Notes: a model not told the origin generated them from the letters alone. Shown: positions 1-7,099, counted from the stretch's first letter. The stretch is 10,291 bases of DNA from JBEHYA01 sp048498415 (GCA_048498415.1 JBEHYA010000071.1:1-10291), one strand, 5' to 3'. Translations and numbers: made by a program.

Positions 1-2
1 GT

Positions 3-1673
3 ATGGACGACGCTAAGGTCATCCTGAACGAAGTCACGGGCAAGCCTTTTACCATCGGTGTATGGGCGCAGCTGCCGCCGGGCGCGCGCTGGGCGCATGA
101 AGGCCTGACGCGGCTCCTGGGTTTTGTGATTAGCGGCTTGAACGGGCGCCCTGTGCGCATCGTGATTTATGGGCCTGACTGGATGCGCCGCGATGTAGAG
201 GCGGATATAGCCGATATGCGCACCGTGAGCGATGTGGAGATGCGTTTTGCCACCAAGCCGCAGCCATCGCCTGCCTGCATCCATCATATGCTGCGTGGCA
301 GCCCGCCATCGCTGTTTTACCGCGCGATAAACAAGATTGAGAAGCTGGTACGCGCCGCGCGCATACAGCTTAACCAGTTCCGCGCGGCAATAACGGCCCG
401 CTATCCGGCATGGCTGGCGATGCTGCTATGGCCGGTCTTTGCGATTGTCAGCGGGGTGCTGTTGCTGGTTCATCTCGGCCCGCGCCTGGCGCTGCGCTTA
501 TTGCATTTACGGGCCGTGGGCACGTTTATAAAGCATCTGCGCGGCGATGTGCTGAATATTGCCCCCTCAATGGAAAATGTGGTGGAAGGCGAATACGACC
601 GTCTGGTGCAATGGGCCAATGCCAACATGCCGGAGATCGACTGCTGGCTTGTGATCAACCCCATTCTATCTGCGGCGCGCCACTTCACCAAACCGGTGGT
701 AAGCCTGTTCGCCGATTATGTGATGGCCGCATGCCCCACGAGTTTTGATACGCATTTTGCGCGTGTTGCAGAAGGCCGGATCCGCGCGCTCATGCCGAAG
801 GTAAGCCACTACATCGCGCTTTCCGATCATGTGCGCCGCGACCATATGCTTGGCTACTTCAAAATACCGTCTGACAAAGTAACCGTGGTGCATCATGCGC
901 CCTGGAGCAGTTATGAATATTTCGGCTATGACCTGGGCCCGCAGCGCCGCAAAACGGCGGAATCCCTGGCCTTTGCCGGCGCCCGGATCCGCGCCTATTG
1001 TGCGGCACAATACAGCGACGCGACCAAGCTGCCGCCTTTCGCCCGCGCGACATTTGGCGATTACGCCAGCCATTTTCCCTATGAAGAAACGCCCTTCGTG
1101 CTCATTTCCACGCAGAATCGGCCGTATAAAAATACACTGCTGGTTATCCGCGCGATAGAAAAGCTGCTGCGGGAAAAGGGCCGGAATGTCAAACTGATCT
1201 TGACCGGCGCCCTTGATACTGAAAATCCCGAAGATAGCATCGGCGCGTATGTGGCCGCGCAGGGCCTGATGTGGGATGTATTTGCGCTGGCGCGTGTGCC
1301 GCGGGATGTGCATGCGGCGCTGTATCATTGCGCGCGCGTTGCCGTGCACGCCTCTTTTTTCGAAGGGGGCACTTTCGCCGCGCCCTTCTTCGAAGCGGTA
1401 TCGGTGGGGACTCCCGCGTTGTGCTCGGCCAATAGTTCGATGATGGAGGGCCTGAGCCGCCCGGCGTTTGATGCGCATTACACGCCGCACATGGTGTTTG
1501 ATCCATACAGCATGGAGGAATTCGTCACAAAACTGGAAGCCATGCTGGATGCGCCGGAAACGCATTTTGCCGCACAGTTCGCCGGCGTCCAGCGCTTCGC
1601 TGCGGCGCGAAGCTGGGCGCAGGCAGCCGATGAATATCTGGCGGTACTCCAGCGCGCGGCCAAAGCGGGGTAG
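3..1673 (+). CDS. GT4-like glycosyltransferase (GT-B fold, group 1)
   Basis: Predicted 556-residue glycosyltransferase that would transfer a sugar from a nucleotide-sugar donor onto a growing surface glycan at the cytoplasmic face of the inner membrane. The C-terminal half has the group 1 layout: a strand and loop with ISTQNRPYKN (368-377), LILTGAL (398-404), and the donor-site region SFFEGG...FFEA (451-465) followed by VGTPALCS. The two acidic residues E454 and E464 are nine residues apart, whereas the usual E-x7-E has seven between them, so a two-residue insertion is present. The N-terminal domain opens with a WAQLPPGARWAHEG segment typical of a GT-B loop. Residues about 135-160 form a hydrophobic stretch that could be a membrane anchor or re-entrant helix, which is unusual in the middle of such an enzyme. 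The ATG is only two bases from the window edge, so the true start may lie upstream. The stop lies just before the ATP-grasp gene, consistent with one operon. The acceptor and sugar cannot be told. Confidence 0.85.
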   Translation: MDDAKVILNEVTGKPFTIGVWAQLPPGARWAHEGLTRLLGFVISGLNGRPVRIVIYGPDWMRRDVEADIADMRTVSDVEMRFATKPQPSPACIHHMLRGSPPSLFYRAINKIEKLVRAARIQLNQFRAAITARYPAWLAMLLWPVFAIVSGVLLLVHLGPRLALRLLHLRAVGTFIKHLRGDVLNIAPSMENVVEGEYDRLVQWANANMPEIDCWLVINPILSAARHFTKPVVSLFADYVMAACPTSFDTHFARVAEGRIRALMPKVSHYIALSDHVRRDHMLGYFKIPSDKVTVVHHAPWSSYEYFGYDLGPQRRKTAESLAFAGARIRAYCAAQYSDATKLPPFARATFGDYASHFPYEETPFVLISTQNRPYKNTLLVIRAIEKLLREKGRNVKLILTGALDTENPEDSIGAYVAAQGLMWDVFALARVPRDVHAALYHCARVAVHASFFEGGTFAAPFFEAVSVGTPALCSANSSMMEGLSRPAFDAHYTPHMVFDPYSMEEFVTKLEAMLDAPETHFAAQFAGVQRFAAARSWAQAADEYLAVLQRAAKAG

Positions 1674-1677
1674 GGGA

Positions 1678-2646
1678 ATGGACACGCTTAATATTTTGTT
1701 TCTGGGTGCGGCCAAGCGCGTCAGTCTGCTTGAGCGGTTCGTGGACGCGGCGCGGCGTCTGAATGTCCGGCTCGTTATTTTTTCGTTGGAAAAGGACGAA
1801 GGGTTCTGCCCGATCTCGCATCTTGCGGTCTTGAAGGGCGCCCCCAAATTCACCGCACCGGAATTTCAGGATGCGCTGGACGGCTTTGTGCGCGCGAACG
1901 ACATCCATATCGTCATCCCGAACATGGATGCCGCCACCGAAGCGCTTGCCCTTTACAAAGAAACCCGTGCGCCACAGGGATGCTGGTGTGTGGTGAGTAC
2001 GCATGCCCTGGCCAAGGCCATGCACGACAAACTGTTATCGGATGCGTTTTTTTCCGCGCACCAGCTGCCGGCCCCGGCCGATACGCCGGGGCGCTTCCCC
2101 AAGATTGTCAAACCCGTGTTCGGCTTTGGCGGGAAGGGCATTACGCGCGTAGCAAATCAGGCGGAGCTGAGCCTGGCGCTCGCCACCCCGGTACCGGTCA
2201 TGGTGCAGGATTTTATTACCGGCCCGGAGACGACCGCCGATATCTATGTGAGCCCCGTTTATGGCCTGCTGGGTATGGTGCTGCGCGACCGGGTAGAGGT
2301 TTCGGATGGCGAAGTCATGATCTGCCATACCCGCCCTCCCAGCACGGCGGAACGCGATCTGCTGAATCGTATCGCCGCCATTCCCGGCTGGGAAGGCTGC
2401 ATTACCATTCAGTACATCCGGGATAACGGCGGCGCGCCCTATATGGTCGAAATCAACCCGCGTTTTGGTGGCGGGGCTACCGCCTCAATCGAGGCTGGGC
2501 TTGATATGGCTTATTATGTACTGGCCGAACGGCTGGGTCAGCGTGTGCAAGCCGCCCCCCATATCCGCCAGCTCATTATGAGCCGCGCGCGCCGCGATTT
2601 CTTTCAGGACCTGCCCGCCGAACGCGCGGAAGGAAAACAGGCTTAA
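1678..2646 (+). CDS. CarB-like ATP-grasp ligase of a polysaccharide locus
   Basis: A 322-residue ATP-grasp protein. The family joins a carboxylate, through an acyl-phosphate intermediate, to an amine or other nucleophile. The N-terminal pre-ATP-grasp domain begins ILFLGAAKRVSLLERF (6-21), the form seen in carbamoyl-phosphate-synthase-like proteins of sugar gene clusters. The ATP-binding part shows KPVFGFGGKG (145-154, lysine plus glycine-rich loop), VQDFITGPE (176-184) and the metal-binding EINPRFGGG (258-266, with E258 and N260). I chose the ATG at 1678 because it follows the upstream glycosyltransferase stop by four bases and has a G-rich AGGGGA just before it. The reading frame stays open upstream to 1468, but that part only overlaps the glycosyltransferase. 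The C-terminus is basic and ends without a further domain. Location beside glycosyltransferases, a HAD phosphatase and an aminotransferase suggests that it attaches an acyl or amino-acid group to a sugar or a precursor. The substrate is unknown. The family call is firm; the role is inference. Confidence 0.85.
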   Translation: MDTLNILFLGAAKRVSLLERFVDAARRLNVRLVIFSLEKDEGFCPISHLAVLKGAPKFTAPEFQDALDGFVRANDIHIVIPNMDAATEALALYKETRAPQGCWCVVSTHALAKAMHDKLLSDAFFSAHQLPAPADTPGRFPKIVKPVFGFGGKGITRVANQAELSLALATPVPVMVQDFITGPETTADIYVSPVYGLLGMVLRDRVEVSDGEVMICHTRPPSTAERDLLNRIAAIPGWEGCITIQYIRDNGGAPYMVEINPRFGGGATASIEAGLDMAYYVLAERLGQRVQAAPHIRQLIMSRARRDFFQDLPAERAEGKQA

Positions 2647-2659
2647 CCGGTAAGGGTGC

Positions 2660-2667
2660 AAGGAGAG
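2660..2667 (+). promoter_or_regulatory. Shine-Dalgarno of the HAD phosphatase gene
   Basis: AAGGAGAG lies five bases (from GGAG) ahead of the ATG at 2671. It decides the start: a GTG at 2656 in the same frame would place this ribosome site inside the coding region and has no good site of its own. Confidence 0.7.
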
Positions 2668-2670
2668 ACC

Positions 2671-2988
2671 ATGAGCGGCATGAAACCCAAGACGTTACTG
2701 ATTGATATGGATGGCACGCTGTGCACGGAAGAGCGCACCTTTGACCGTCCGCTGGCAACGCCTGTTCCGGGGGCCAAAGAACGCGTTAACCGCTGGCATG
2801 CCGAAGGCCATACGATCGTGATCTGGACGGCGCGCGGCTGGGAACAATATAAAATCACGTTCAAATGGCTGAACGACCATGGCGTGAAATTCGATCAGCT
2901 GCTGATGGGCAAGCCCATCGTCGATGCGATCATCGATGACCGCGCCTTCCGTTTCGAAGGCTGGGATAAGCCGTATTTCGAAAAATAA
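2671..2988 (+). CDS. Small HAD-superfamily phosphatase of a polysaccharide locus
   Basis: A 105-residue capless HAD hydrolase, expected to remove a phosphate from a small substrate using an aspartyl-phosphate intermediate and Mg2+. All four HAD motifs are visible: IDMDGT (11-16, nucleophile D12 and acid/base D14), WTAR (52-55, motif II Thr), K81 in MGKP (motif III), and IDDRAF (88-93, motif IV acids). At this size there is no room for a cap domain, so it matches the short 'capsule biosynthesis phosphatase' type common in O-antigen and capsule loci. It begins 24 bases after the ATP-grasp stop with its own Shine-Dalgarno, so the two are probably co-transcribed and may act in the same step. Its stop codon directly abuts the stop of the convergent aminotransferase gene with no base between. 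The substrate, perhaps a sugar phosphate or a phosphorylated intermediate, is not determinable. A phosphotransferase or nucleotidase role is possible but less likely. Confidence 0.82.
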   Translation: MSGMKPKTLLIDMDGTLCTEERTFDRPLATPVPGAKERVNRWHAEGHTIVIWTARGWEQYKITFKWLNDHGVKFDQLLMGKPIVDAIIDDRAFRFEGWDKPYFEK

Positions 2989-4116
2989 TCAGGCCGTTTT
3001 CTTTTCGTGCGACAGGCAGAACGCCCGCACCGCATCGCATACATATGCCACTTCCGCATCGCGCATGGTGGGGAAGCTGGGTAGATTGAGCGCGCTTGCG
3101 GAAAGCCGTTCGGCGACCGGGAAACTGCCGCCATAGCGTTCATACATCGGGAAAACGGTGGCGAGGTAGAAGGCGGGGCGTGTTTCAATCCCGGCCTTGT
3201 CGAGCGCGGCACGGAGATCATCACGCCAGTTGATGTCATGCAGGGCAATGGAAATCATCCAGTGGCTGTGTACGGTGCCGGGCGCCGCGCTGTGCAGCCG
3301 CAGCGGCAGGCCCTGGAGGCCCTCGCGGTAGAGGGCCGCCAGCCGCTGCTTGGCTTCGAGGATCTGCGGCGCGCGTTCAATCTGCGCCAAACCGATCGCC
3401 GCCTGGATGTTGGTCATGCGGTAATTATAGGCGACCATGTCGTGCCAATACATGCGTCCGCCGGGAATAACGCCCTGATTTTTCAAATGCGCGGCGCGCT
3501 TGGCGACATCGGCATGCGGCGAGACAACCATGCCGCCTTCACCTGTAGTGATTGTTTTGTTGCCGAAGAAACTGAAAGTGGATACGTCTCCCAGCGTGCC
3601 GACATGGCGGCCACTGCTACTGTATGTGCCAAAGGCTTCCGCGCAGTCTTCGACAAGCTTGATGCCGCGCTGGCGGCAGAGATCCGCCAGCTGTTCGATG
3701 GCGCAGGCCTGCCCATAGAGATGCACGGCCATGACCGCTTTGGTGCGCGGCGTGATCTTGCGCGCGACATCCGCGATATCAATTTGCCAGGTATCTTCCA
3801 CGGAATCGACGAATACCGGCGTGGCCCCGGCATGGATAATGGTATTGACCGAGGCGATATAGGTGAACGCGGGCACGATGACTTCATCGCCGGGCTGGAT
3901 ACCGATCGCCAGGAGGGCGAGATGAATGGCGACCGTGCCGTTATGCACGCTCGTGGCATGGGGTACGCCGATAAACCGGGCGAACGCATTTTCAAAACGC
4001 TCAATGAATTCGCCGCGCGAGGATATCCAGCTGGTATCCAGGCACTGGTTGACGTATTCTTTTTCACGGCCCGACAGGTCGGGGCGGTAAACCGGAATTT
4101 TCATGTGTGTTTCCAT
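2989..4116 (-). CDS. per: DegT/DnrJ/EryC1/StrS aminotransferase, GDP-perosamine synthase-like
   Basis: A 375-residue PLP-dependent sugar aminotransferase, full length for the family. It converts a 4-keto-6-deoxy sugar nucleotide to the 4-amino sugar with glutamate as donor. Key sites: NGTVAIHLAL (59-68, phosphate-binding region), PAFTYIAS (82-89), VEDCAEAFG (155-163, Asp157 to the pyridine nitrogen), and SFFGNKTITTGEGGM (182-196), where K187 is the Schiff-base lysine. The SFFGNKTITTGEGG and EDCAEA forms are those I associate with GDP-perosamine synthases (Per/RfbE) rather than with other members of the family, so the product is probably GDP-perosamine. This is an inference from motif likeness. 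The start is either the ATG at 4116 or the one at 4104 (MKIPVYRPD); the latter has GGAAAC just ahead and matches the usual N-terminus better. The gene runs against its neighbours and converges on the HAD gene. Precursor genes (gmd, manB/manC) are not in the window. Confidence 0.88.
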   Translation of the reverse strand: METHMKIPVYRPDLSGREKEYVNQCLDTSWISSRGEFIERFENAFARFIGVPHATSVHNGTVAIHLALLAIGIQPGDEVIVPAFTYIASVNTIIHAGATPVFVDSVEDTWQIDIADVARKITPRTKAVMAVHLYGQACAIEQLADLCRQRGIKLVEDCAEAFGTYSSSGRHVGTLGDVSTFSFFGNKTITTGEGGMVVSPHADVAKRAAHLKNQGVIPGGRMYWHDMVAYNYRMTNIQAAIGLAQIERAPQILEAKQRLAALYREGLQGLPLRLHSAAPGTVHSHWMISIALHDINWRDDLRAALDKAGIETRPAFYLATVFPMYERYGGSFPVAERLSASALNLPSFPTMRDAEVAYVCDAVRAFCLSHEKKTA

Positions 4117-4238
4117 TCGATCCGAAGCCGGATCCTGTATAATGTCATGCCAAAGATCGGTAGGATTGGCAAGGCGGATACTATTGATAAAGCCGTTAAA
4201 AGTGGCTAGGTTCGCTCCCTCGGAATGATTGGACCCTT
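4117..4238. promoter_or_regulatory. Divergent intergenic region with candidate promoters
   Basis: This 122-base gap separates the minus-strand aminotransferase gene from the plus-strand wzm and so should hold promoters in both directions. On the plus strand there is a perfect TATAAT at 4138-4143, but its -35 partner (TTCGAT at 4116-4121, 16-base spacing) is poor. A second plus-strand candidate is TTGATA at 4184-4189, 17 bases before TAGGTT at 4207-4212, which would give a short leader to the wzm ATG at 4239. I could not pick a convincing minus-strand promoter. No operator palindrome or terminator was seen. Confidence 0.35.
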
Positions 4239-5054
4239 ATGCTGGCTCATGCCCTCACTCCGCGCCAGCCCAGTATGGCCGCCGATTTCCTCGCGGCCAT
4301 GCGTGCCTGGCGCAAATGGTACCTGATTGGCTTACAAAACGTGCGCTCGCGTTATGCGCGCTCGCGTCTTGGCCAGTTCTGGATTTCGATTTCATATCTC
4401 ATAACCATTGTGGCCCTTGCCACGGTTTACAACCATTTGTGGAAGATCACGATGGGCGAATATTTGCCCTATCTTGCGGTCAGCCATATTTTCTGGGCCC
4501 TGATTAGCGGGATGGTGCTGGAAGGCTGCAATACCTTCATCGCCAGCGCGAACTACCTGCAGGCGGAAGAACAGCCCAAGGGTGTTTTCGCCATGATCGT
4601 GATCTGGCGCCAGATTGTCTACTTTGCGCACAACCTGGTTGTTCTGATCCCGCTGCTGCTCTTCATGCATTCGCCGATCACCTGGACGACGCTGCTGGTC
4701 TTTCCTGGTCTGCTGTTAGTGCTTTTTAACGGGTACTGGGTATCGCTGCTGATCGGGATGCTTTGCGCGCGGTTTCGCGATTTGCCAAGCATGATCGGCT
4801 CGCTCATGCAGGTGGTATTTTTTATCGTGCCGGTAATGTGGATGCCGCGCACCATCACCAGCCCGCGCCTGGCGTTTTGGCTGCTGGAGGCCAACCCCTT
4901 TGCCGCCATGCTCGCGCTGGTGCGCGAACCCATGCTGGGACATCTGCCCACGCTGTTTCAATACGGCAATGTGCTGGCAGTGACAGGCATAGGGCTGCTG
5001 TTTACGGCTTTCATGTTCCGGCGCTTTAGCGCGCGCATCACCTATTGGCTGTAA
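4239..5054 (+). CDS. wzm: ABC-2 type polysaccharide export permease (Wzm)
   Basis: A 271-residue integral inner-membrane protein, the usual Wzm/KpsM/TagG size. It would form the channel that carries a lipid-linked glycan across the inner membrane, working as a dimer with two ATPase subunits. The N-terminus has the amphipathic segment with RSRYARSRLGQFW (36-48), close to the family pattern RS..G.(L/F)W. About six hydrophobic segments follow (near 46-66, 76-95, 118-143, 150-175, 188-203, 245-260). Typical landmarks are CARFRDLP (176-183) and EANPFAAMLALVREPML (217-233), the region before the last helix. I chose ATG 4239 as the most upstream in-frame start. There is no strong Shine-Dalgarno, and ATG 4275 (MAADF) is an alternative. 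The ATPase gene follows after 12 bases, so the two form a single exporter operon. ABC export implies that the glycan is assembled on a lipid at the cytoplasmic face rather than by Wzx/Wzy. Confidence 0.92.
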   Translation: MLAHALTPRQPSMAADFLAAMRAWRKWYLIGLQNVRSRYARSRLGQFWISISYLITIVALATVYNHLWKITMGEYLPYLAVSHIFWALISGMVLEGCNTFIASANYLQAEEQPKGVFAMIVIWRQIVYFAHNLVVLIPLLLFMHSPITWTTLLVFPGLLLVLFNGYWVSLLIGMLCARFRDLPSMIGSLMQVVFFIVPVMWMPRTITSPRLAFWLLEANPFAAMLALVREPMLGHLPTLFQYGNVLAVTGIGLLFTAFMFRRFSARITYWL

Positions 5055-5066
5055 GGAACAGACGGT

Positions 5067-5810
5067 ATGGCGCATATCTGGCTTGAAAATGTGAATGTTG
5101 AATTCGCCATCCATAACGCGGCCTCACGCAGCCTGCGCCATGAGCTTTACCGCGCGGTCGGGGGCGACATTAAAAAGCATTACCGGGCGGTCACCGTGCA
5201 GGCGCTCAAAGGCGTCACGATTGATTTGAAAGAAGGCGACCGTCTTGCGCTCATGGGCCATAACGGCGCAGGCAAGACCACGCTGCTGCGGGTGATGGCC
5301 GGTGTCTATCCGCCCACTTCCGGCGCGATCGACGTGGTGGGCCGCCGCGCCGCGTTGACCGACATCACGATGGGCATGGATTCCGAAATGACGGGTTATG
5401 ACAACATCATCGCCCGCCTGGTATTCATGGGCGCGAGTTTCCGCCGCGCGCAGGAACTGGTGCCGGAAGTTGTCGAGTTTTGCGAGCTGGGCGATTATCT
5501 GAACTTACCGGCGCGCACCTATTCCAGCGGTATGTTCATGCGCCTCGCTTTTGCGATTGCCACGAGTGTAGCGCCTGAAATTCTGATCCTGGATGAAATG
5601 CTGAGCGCGGGCGATGCGCACTTCATCGAAAAAGCCAAGAAGCGCACGCTGGAATTCGTGAACCAGACCAAGATCATGGTGCTGGCGAGCCACGACCTTT
5701 CGATGCTACGCGCGTACTGCAACCGCGCCATCTGGATGAATCACGGCGAGGCGCACCATTACGATGATATTGAAAAAGCCTGGCACGATTATACCACCGC
5801 GCCCCGGTAA
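5067..5810 (+). CDS. wzt: Polysaccharide ABC exporter ATPase (Wzt, short form)
   Basis: A 247-residue ABC ATPase that powers the Wzm channel. Visible sites: Walker A GHNGAGKTT (64-72), the signature in its exporter form YSSGMFMRLAFA (152-163), Walker B ILILDE (172-177) followed by the D-loop SAGD (180-183), and the switch histidine H209 in ASHD. The long N-terminal stretch before Walker A (SRSLRHELYRAVGGD, 20-34) is the segment characteristic of Wzt/KpsT/TagH proteins. The chain ends about 40 residues after the H-loop. The C-terminal carbohydrate-binding domain of E. coli O8/O9a Wzt is therefore absent, as in the short Wzt of Klebsiella D-galactan export, where export is tied to synthesis. 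An AAGGA at 5053-5057, overlapping the wzm stop, serves as Shine-Dalgarno for ATG 5067. The family call is firm; the gene symbol follows from pairing with wzm. Confidence 0.93.
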   Translation: MAHIWLENVNVEFAIHNAASRSLRHELYRAVGGDIKKHYRAVTVQALKGVTIDLKEGDRLALMGHNGAGKTTLLRVMAGVYPPTSGAIDVVGRRAALTDITMGMDSEMTGYDNIIARLVFMGASFRRAQELVPEVVEFCELGDYLNLPARTYSSGMFMRLAFAIATSVAPEILILDEMLSAGDAHFIEKAKKRTLEFVNQTKIMVLASHDLSMLRAYCNRAIWMNHGEAHHYDDIEKAWHDYTTAPR

Positions 5811-5812
5811 TC

Positions 5813-6970
5813 TCAGAGACGGCGCAATTTGCGCCATAACCACTGCAGCGGCCGCGCCTGCCCGCACATCCGCGCGATCGTTTCTGCATTGTTGTCCATG
5901 AATTCGGGCGAAGTGAGCAGGGCGCGGCGCACCTCGGCAAGCGTTGCTGCACTATAGCCTTCCACCACCGCCCGGGATTCCGGCATCCGTTCCAGCAACA
6001 GGCGGTACAGGTCGCGAATGTCGTCGGGCGTGGCCAGCCGCCGCGTGGTCTGATGCCGCGCAAAATCGGCATAGATAAAGCGTTCGTGGTCGATCCACCG
6101 CTGGAGCGTGGCGTTATCGGGAATGGCGAAGCCGGCGGGATCGGGCGCGTCCTGCTGCAATACCGTTTTGTCAAACCCCTGGGCCGTGTAAAAATCATGA
6201 TTGCCATGGGTGCCGGTGACGCCGATATATTGACCCCAGCAGGCCTGCGTGCGCACGCGGCCAATATTCAGGAGATTGGTGGCCAGCATTTTAGCGGCGT
6301 CCTGGGAATGCGCCTCATGGGAGACGCCATGGCGCTGGAAATAGGCATGAATAGAAGCGCCGTTACGGCAACGGTAATCGCGCCCCTTGACCAGCGCGGC
6401 GTACCCATTCAGAAAAGGCTGCATGGCGCGCCAGTGTTTTGCCGTGAGGCCAAAGGCCCAGACGTGATCCAGCGCGGCCAACTGCCGCAGTTGCGCCTTT
6501 TGCTGTTCGGAATTCAAAAGATGGTCGCCATAAGCGGCAAAGTAGCCAATGGCCGGATTGTCGCGCAGCTGGCGCCACAGCATATCCATGGCGGTGAAGT
6601 AATGGGGGCTTAATACCAGGTCGTCTTCAAGAAAATACGCTACGTCAAAACCGCGTTCTTCAAAAATATAGCGTTCCGCGCGGCGGAAATTTTCAAAGAT
6701 GCCAATATTGGCATTCGAAGCATGGATGACGCCATGCGGAATATATTTCTCAAAAACCTTGCAGGCAGCAGTGAGGTCTTCTTTGCGTGCGCGCTTTTCG
6801 CCACTATAGGCGTTTACCGCGCCATCCAGAAACAGGTGCACTTCGCGGTCGCCAAGCGCTGTTTGCGCGGCCACGCTTTCCGCCACGCGCGCCAGATAGG
6901 CGTAACGGTCAAAACCGATAAGAATGATGGGTGCGGCCGCCCCGGGTGAGTGTGCTGGTTGCATACGCAT
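5813..6970 (-). CDS. GT-A glycosyltransferase with GnT-I-like EDD motif and DUF4214-like tail
   Basis: A 385-residue predicted glycosyltransferase. After a short Pro/Ala-rich leader, residues 14-130 form a GT-A nucleotide-sugar fold: PIILIGFDRYAYLARVAES (14-32), VHLFLDG (44-50), NANIGIFENFRRA (86-98) and FLEDDLVLSPHYF (113-125). The E115-D116-D117 triad, followed by a hydrophobic stretch and 'sPhYF', resembles the metal-binding EDD of eukaryotic GnT-I (GT13) and its bacterial relatives. WAFGLTAKHW (171-180) would be part of the acceptor region, and GTHGNHDFYT (253-262) is a conserved-looking histidine-rich loop. The tail (about 314-360), with DLYRLLLERMPES and LLTSPEF, looks like a DUF4214 repeat. 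An in-frame TAG lies directly ahead of ATG 6970, so the start cannot be further upstream. No Shine-Dalgarno is visible. The gene converges on wzt with a 2-base gap. The sugar and acceptor are unknown; membership of the export locus suggests a glycan side-branch or chain-end transferase. Confidence 0.8.
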   Translation of the reverse strand: MRMQPAHSPGAAAPIILIGFDRYAYLARVAESVAAQTALGDREVHLFLDGAVNAYSGEKRARKEDLTAACKVFEKYIPHGVIHASNANIGIFENFRRAERYIFEERGFDVAYFLEDDLVLSPHYFTAMDMLWRQLRDNPAIGYFAAYGDHLLNSEQQKAQLRQLAALDHVWAFGLTAKHWRAMQPFLNGYAALVKGRDYRCRNGASIHAYFQRHGVSHEAHSQDAAKMLATNLLNIGRVRTQACWGQYIGVTGTHGNHDFYTAQGFDKTVLQQDAPDPAGFAIPDNATLQRWIDHERFIYADFARHQTTRRLATPDDIRDLYRLLLERMPESRAVVEGYSAATLAEVRRALLTSPEFMDNNAETIARMCGQARPLQWLWRKLRRL

Positions 6971-7001
6971 CTATGACAAGCCTGTGTGCCGGCGCTGTCA
7001 A
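6971..7001 (-). promoter_or_regulatory. Candidate promoter of the minus-strand glycosyltransferase, possibly leaderless
   Basis: On the minus strand a perfect TTGACA (6996-7001) is followed after exactly 17 bases by TGTCAT (6973-6978), a weak -10. The ATG at 6970 lies two bases further on. If used, transcription would begin at or inside the first codons (ATGCGTATG), giving a leaderless message, which fits the missing Shine-Dalgarno. The -10 match is poor (three of six), so this is tentative. Confidence 0.3.
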
Positions 7002-7040
7002 TCGCGAATGCCATGTTATCCCAAAAAAATTGCAACCTTG

Positions 7041-7069
7041 AAAAAATCCCCGCCTGGGAAGCGGGGATT
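7041..7069 (-). terminator. Intrinsic terminator of the chemotaxis operon
   Basis: AATCCCCGC (7045-7053) and GCGGGGATT (7061-7069) form a perfect 9-bp stem around a 7-base loop. Read on the minus strand, the stem is followed by a run of T (complement of the A-run 7041-7046). It sits 31 bases past the mcp stop codon, so it ends the cheA-cheW-mcp transcript and insulates the glycosyltransferase gene beyond it. Confidence 0.88.
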
Positions 7070-7099
7070 ATAGTTAATTCATATGGAAGGCAACGGTCA

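Noticed and set aside
666..1853. 395-codon open frame on the minus strand
   Set aside because: Antisense to the glycosyltransferase and ATP-grasp genes, basic and low in recognisable motifs. This is typical of shadow frames in GC-rich coding DNA.
3238..4209. 323-codon open frame on the plus strand
   Set aside because: Antisense to the aminotransferase, whose PLP lysine and all family motifs are intact on the other strand.
5811..5835. Palindromes TCTCAGAGA and GGCGCAATTTGCGCC just after the wzt stop
   Set aside because: They could form small hairpins, but no T-run follows on either strand. The second lies in the last codons of the converging glycosyltransferase, so I do not call a terminator or operator.
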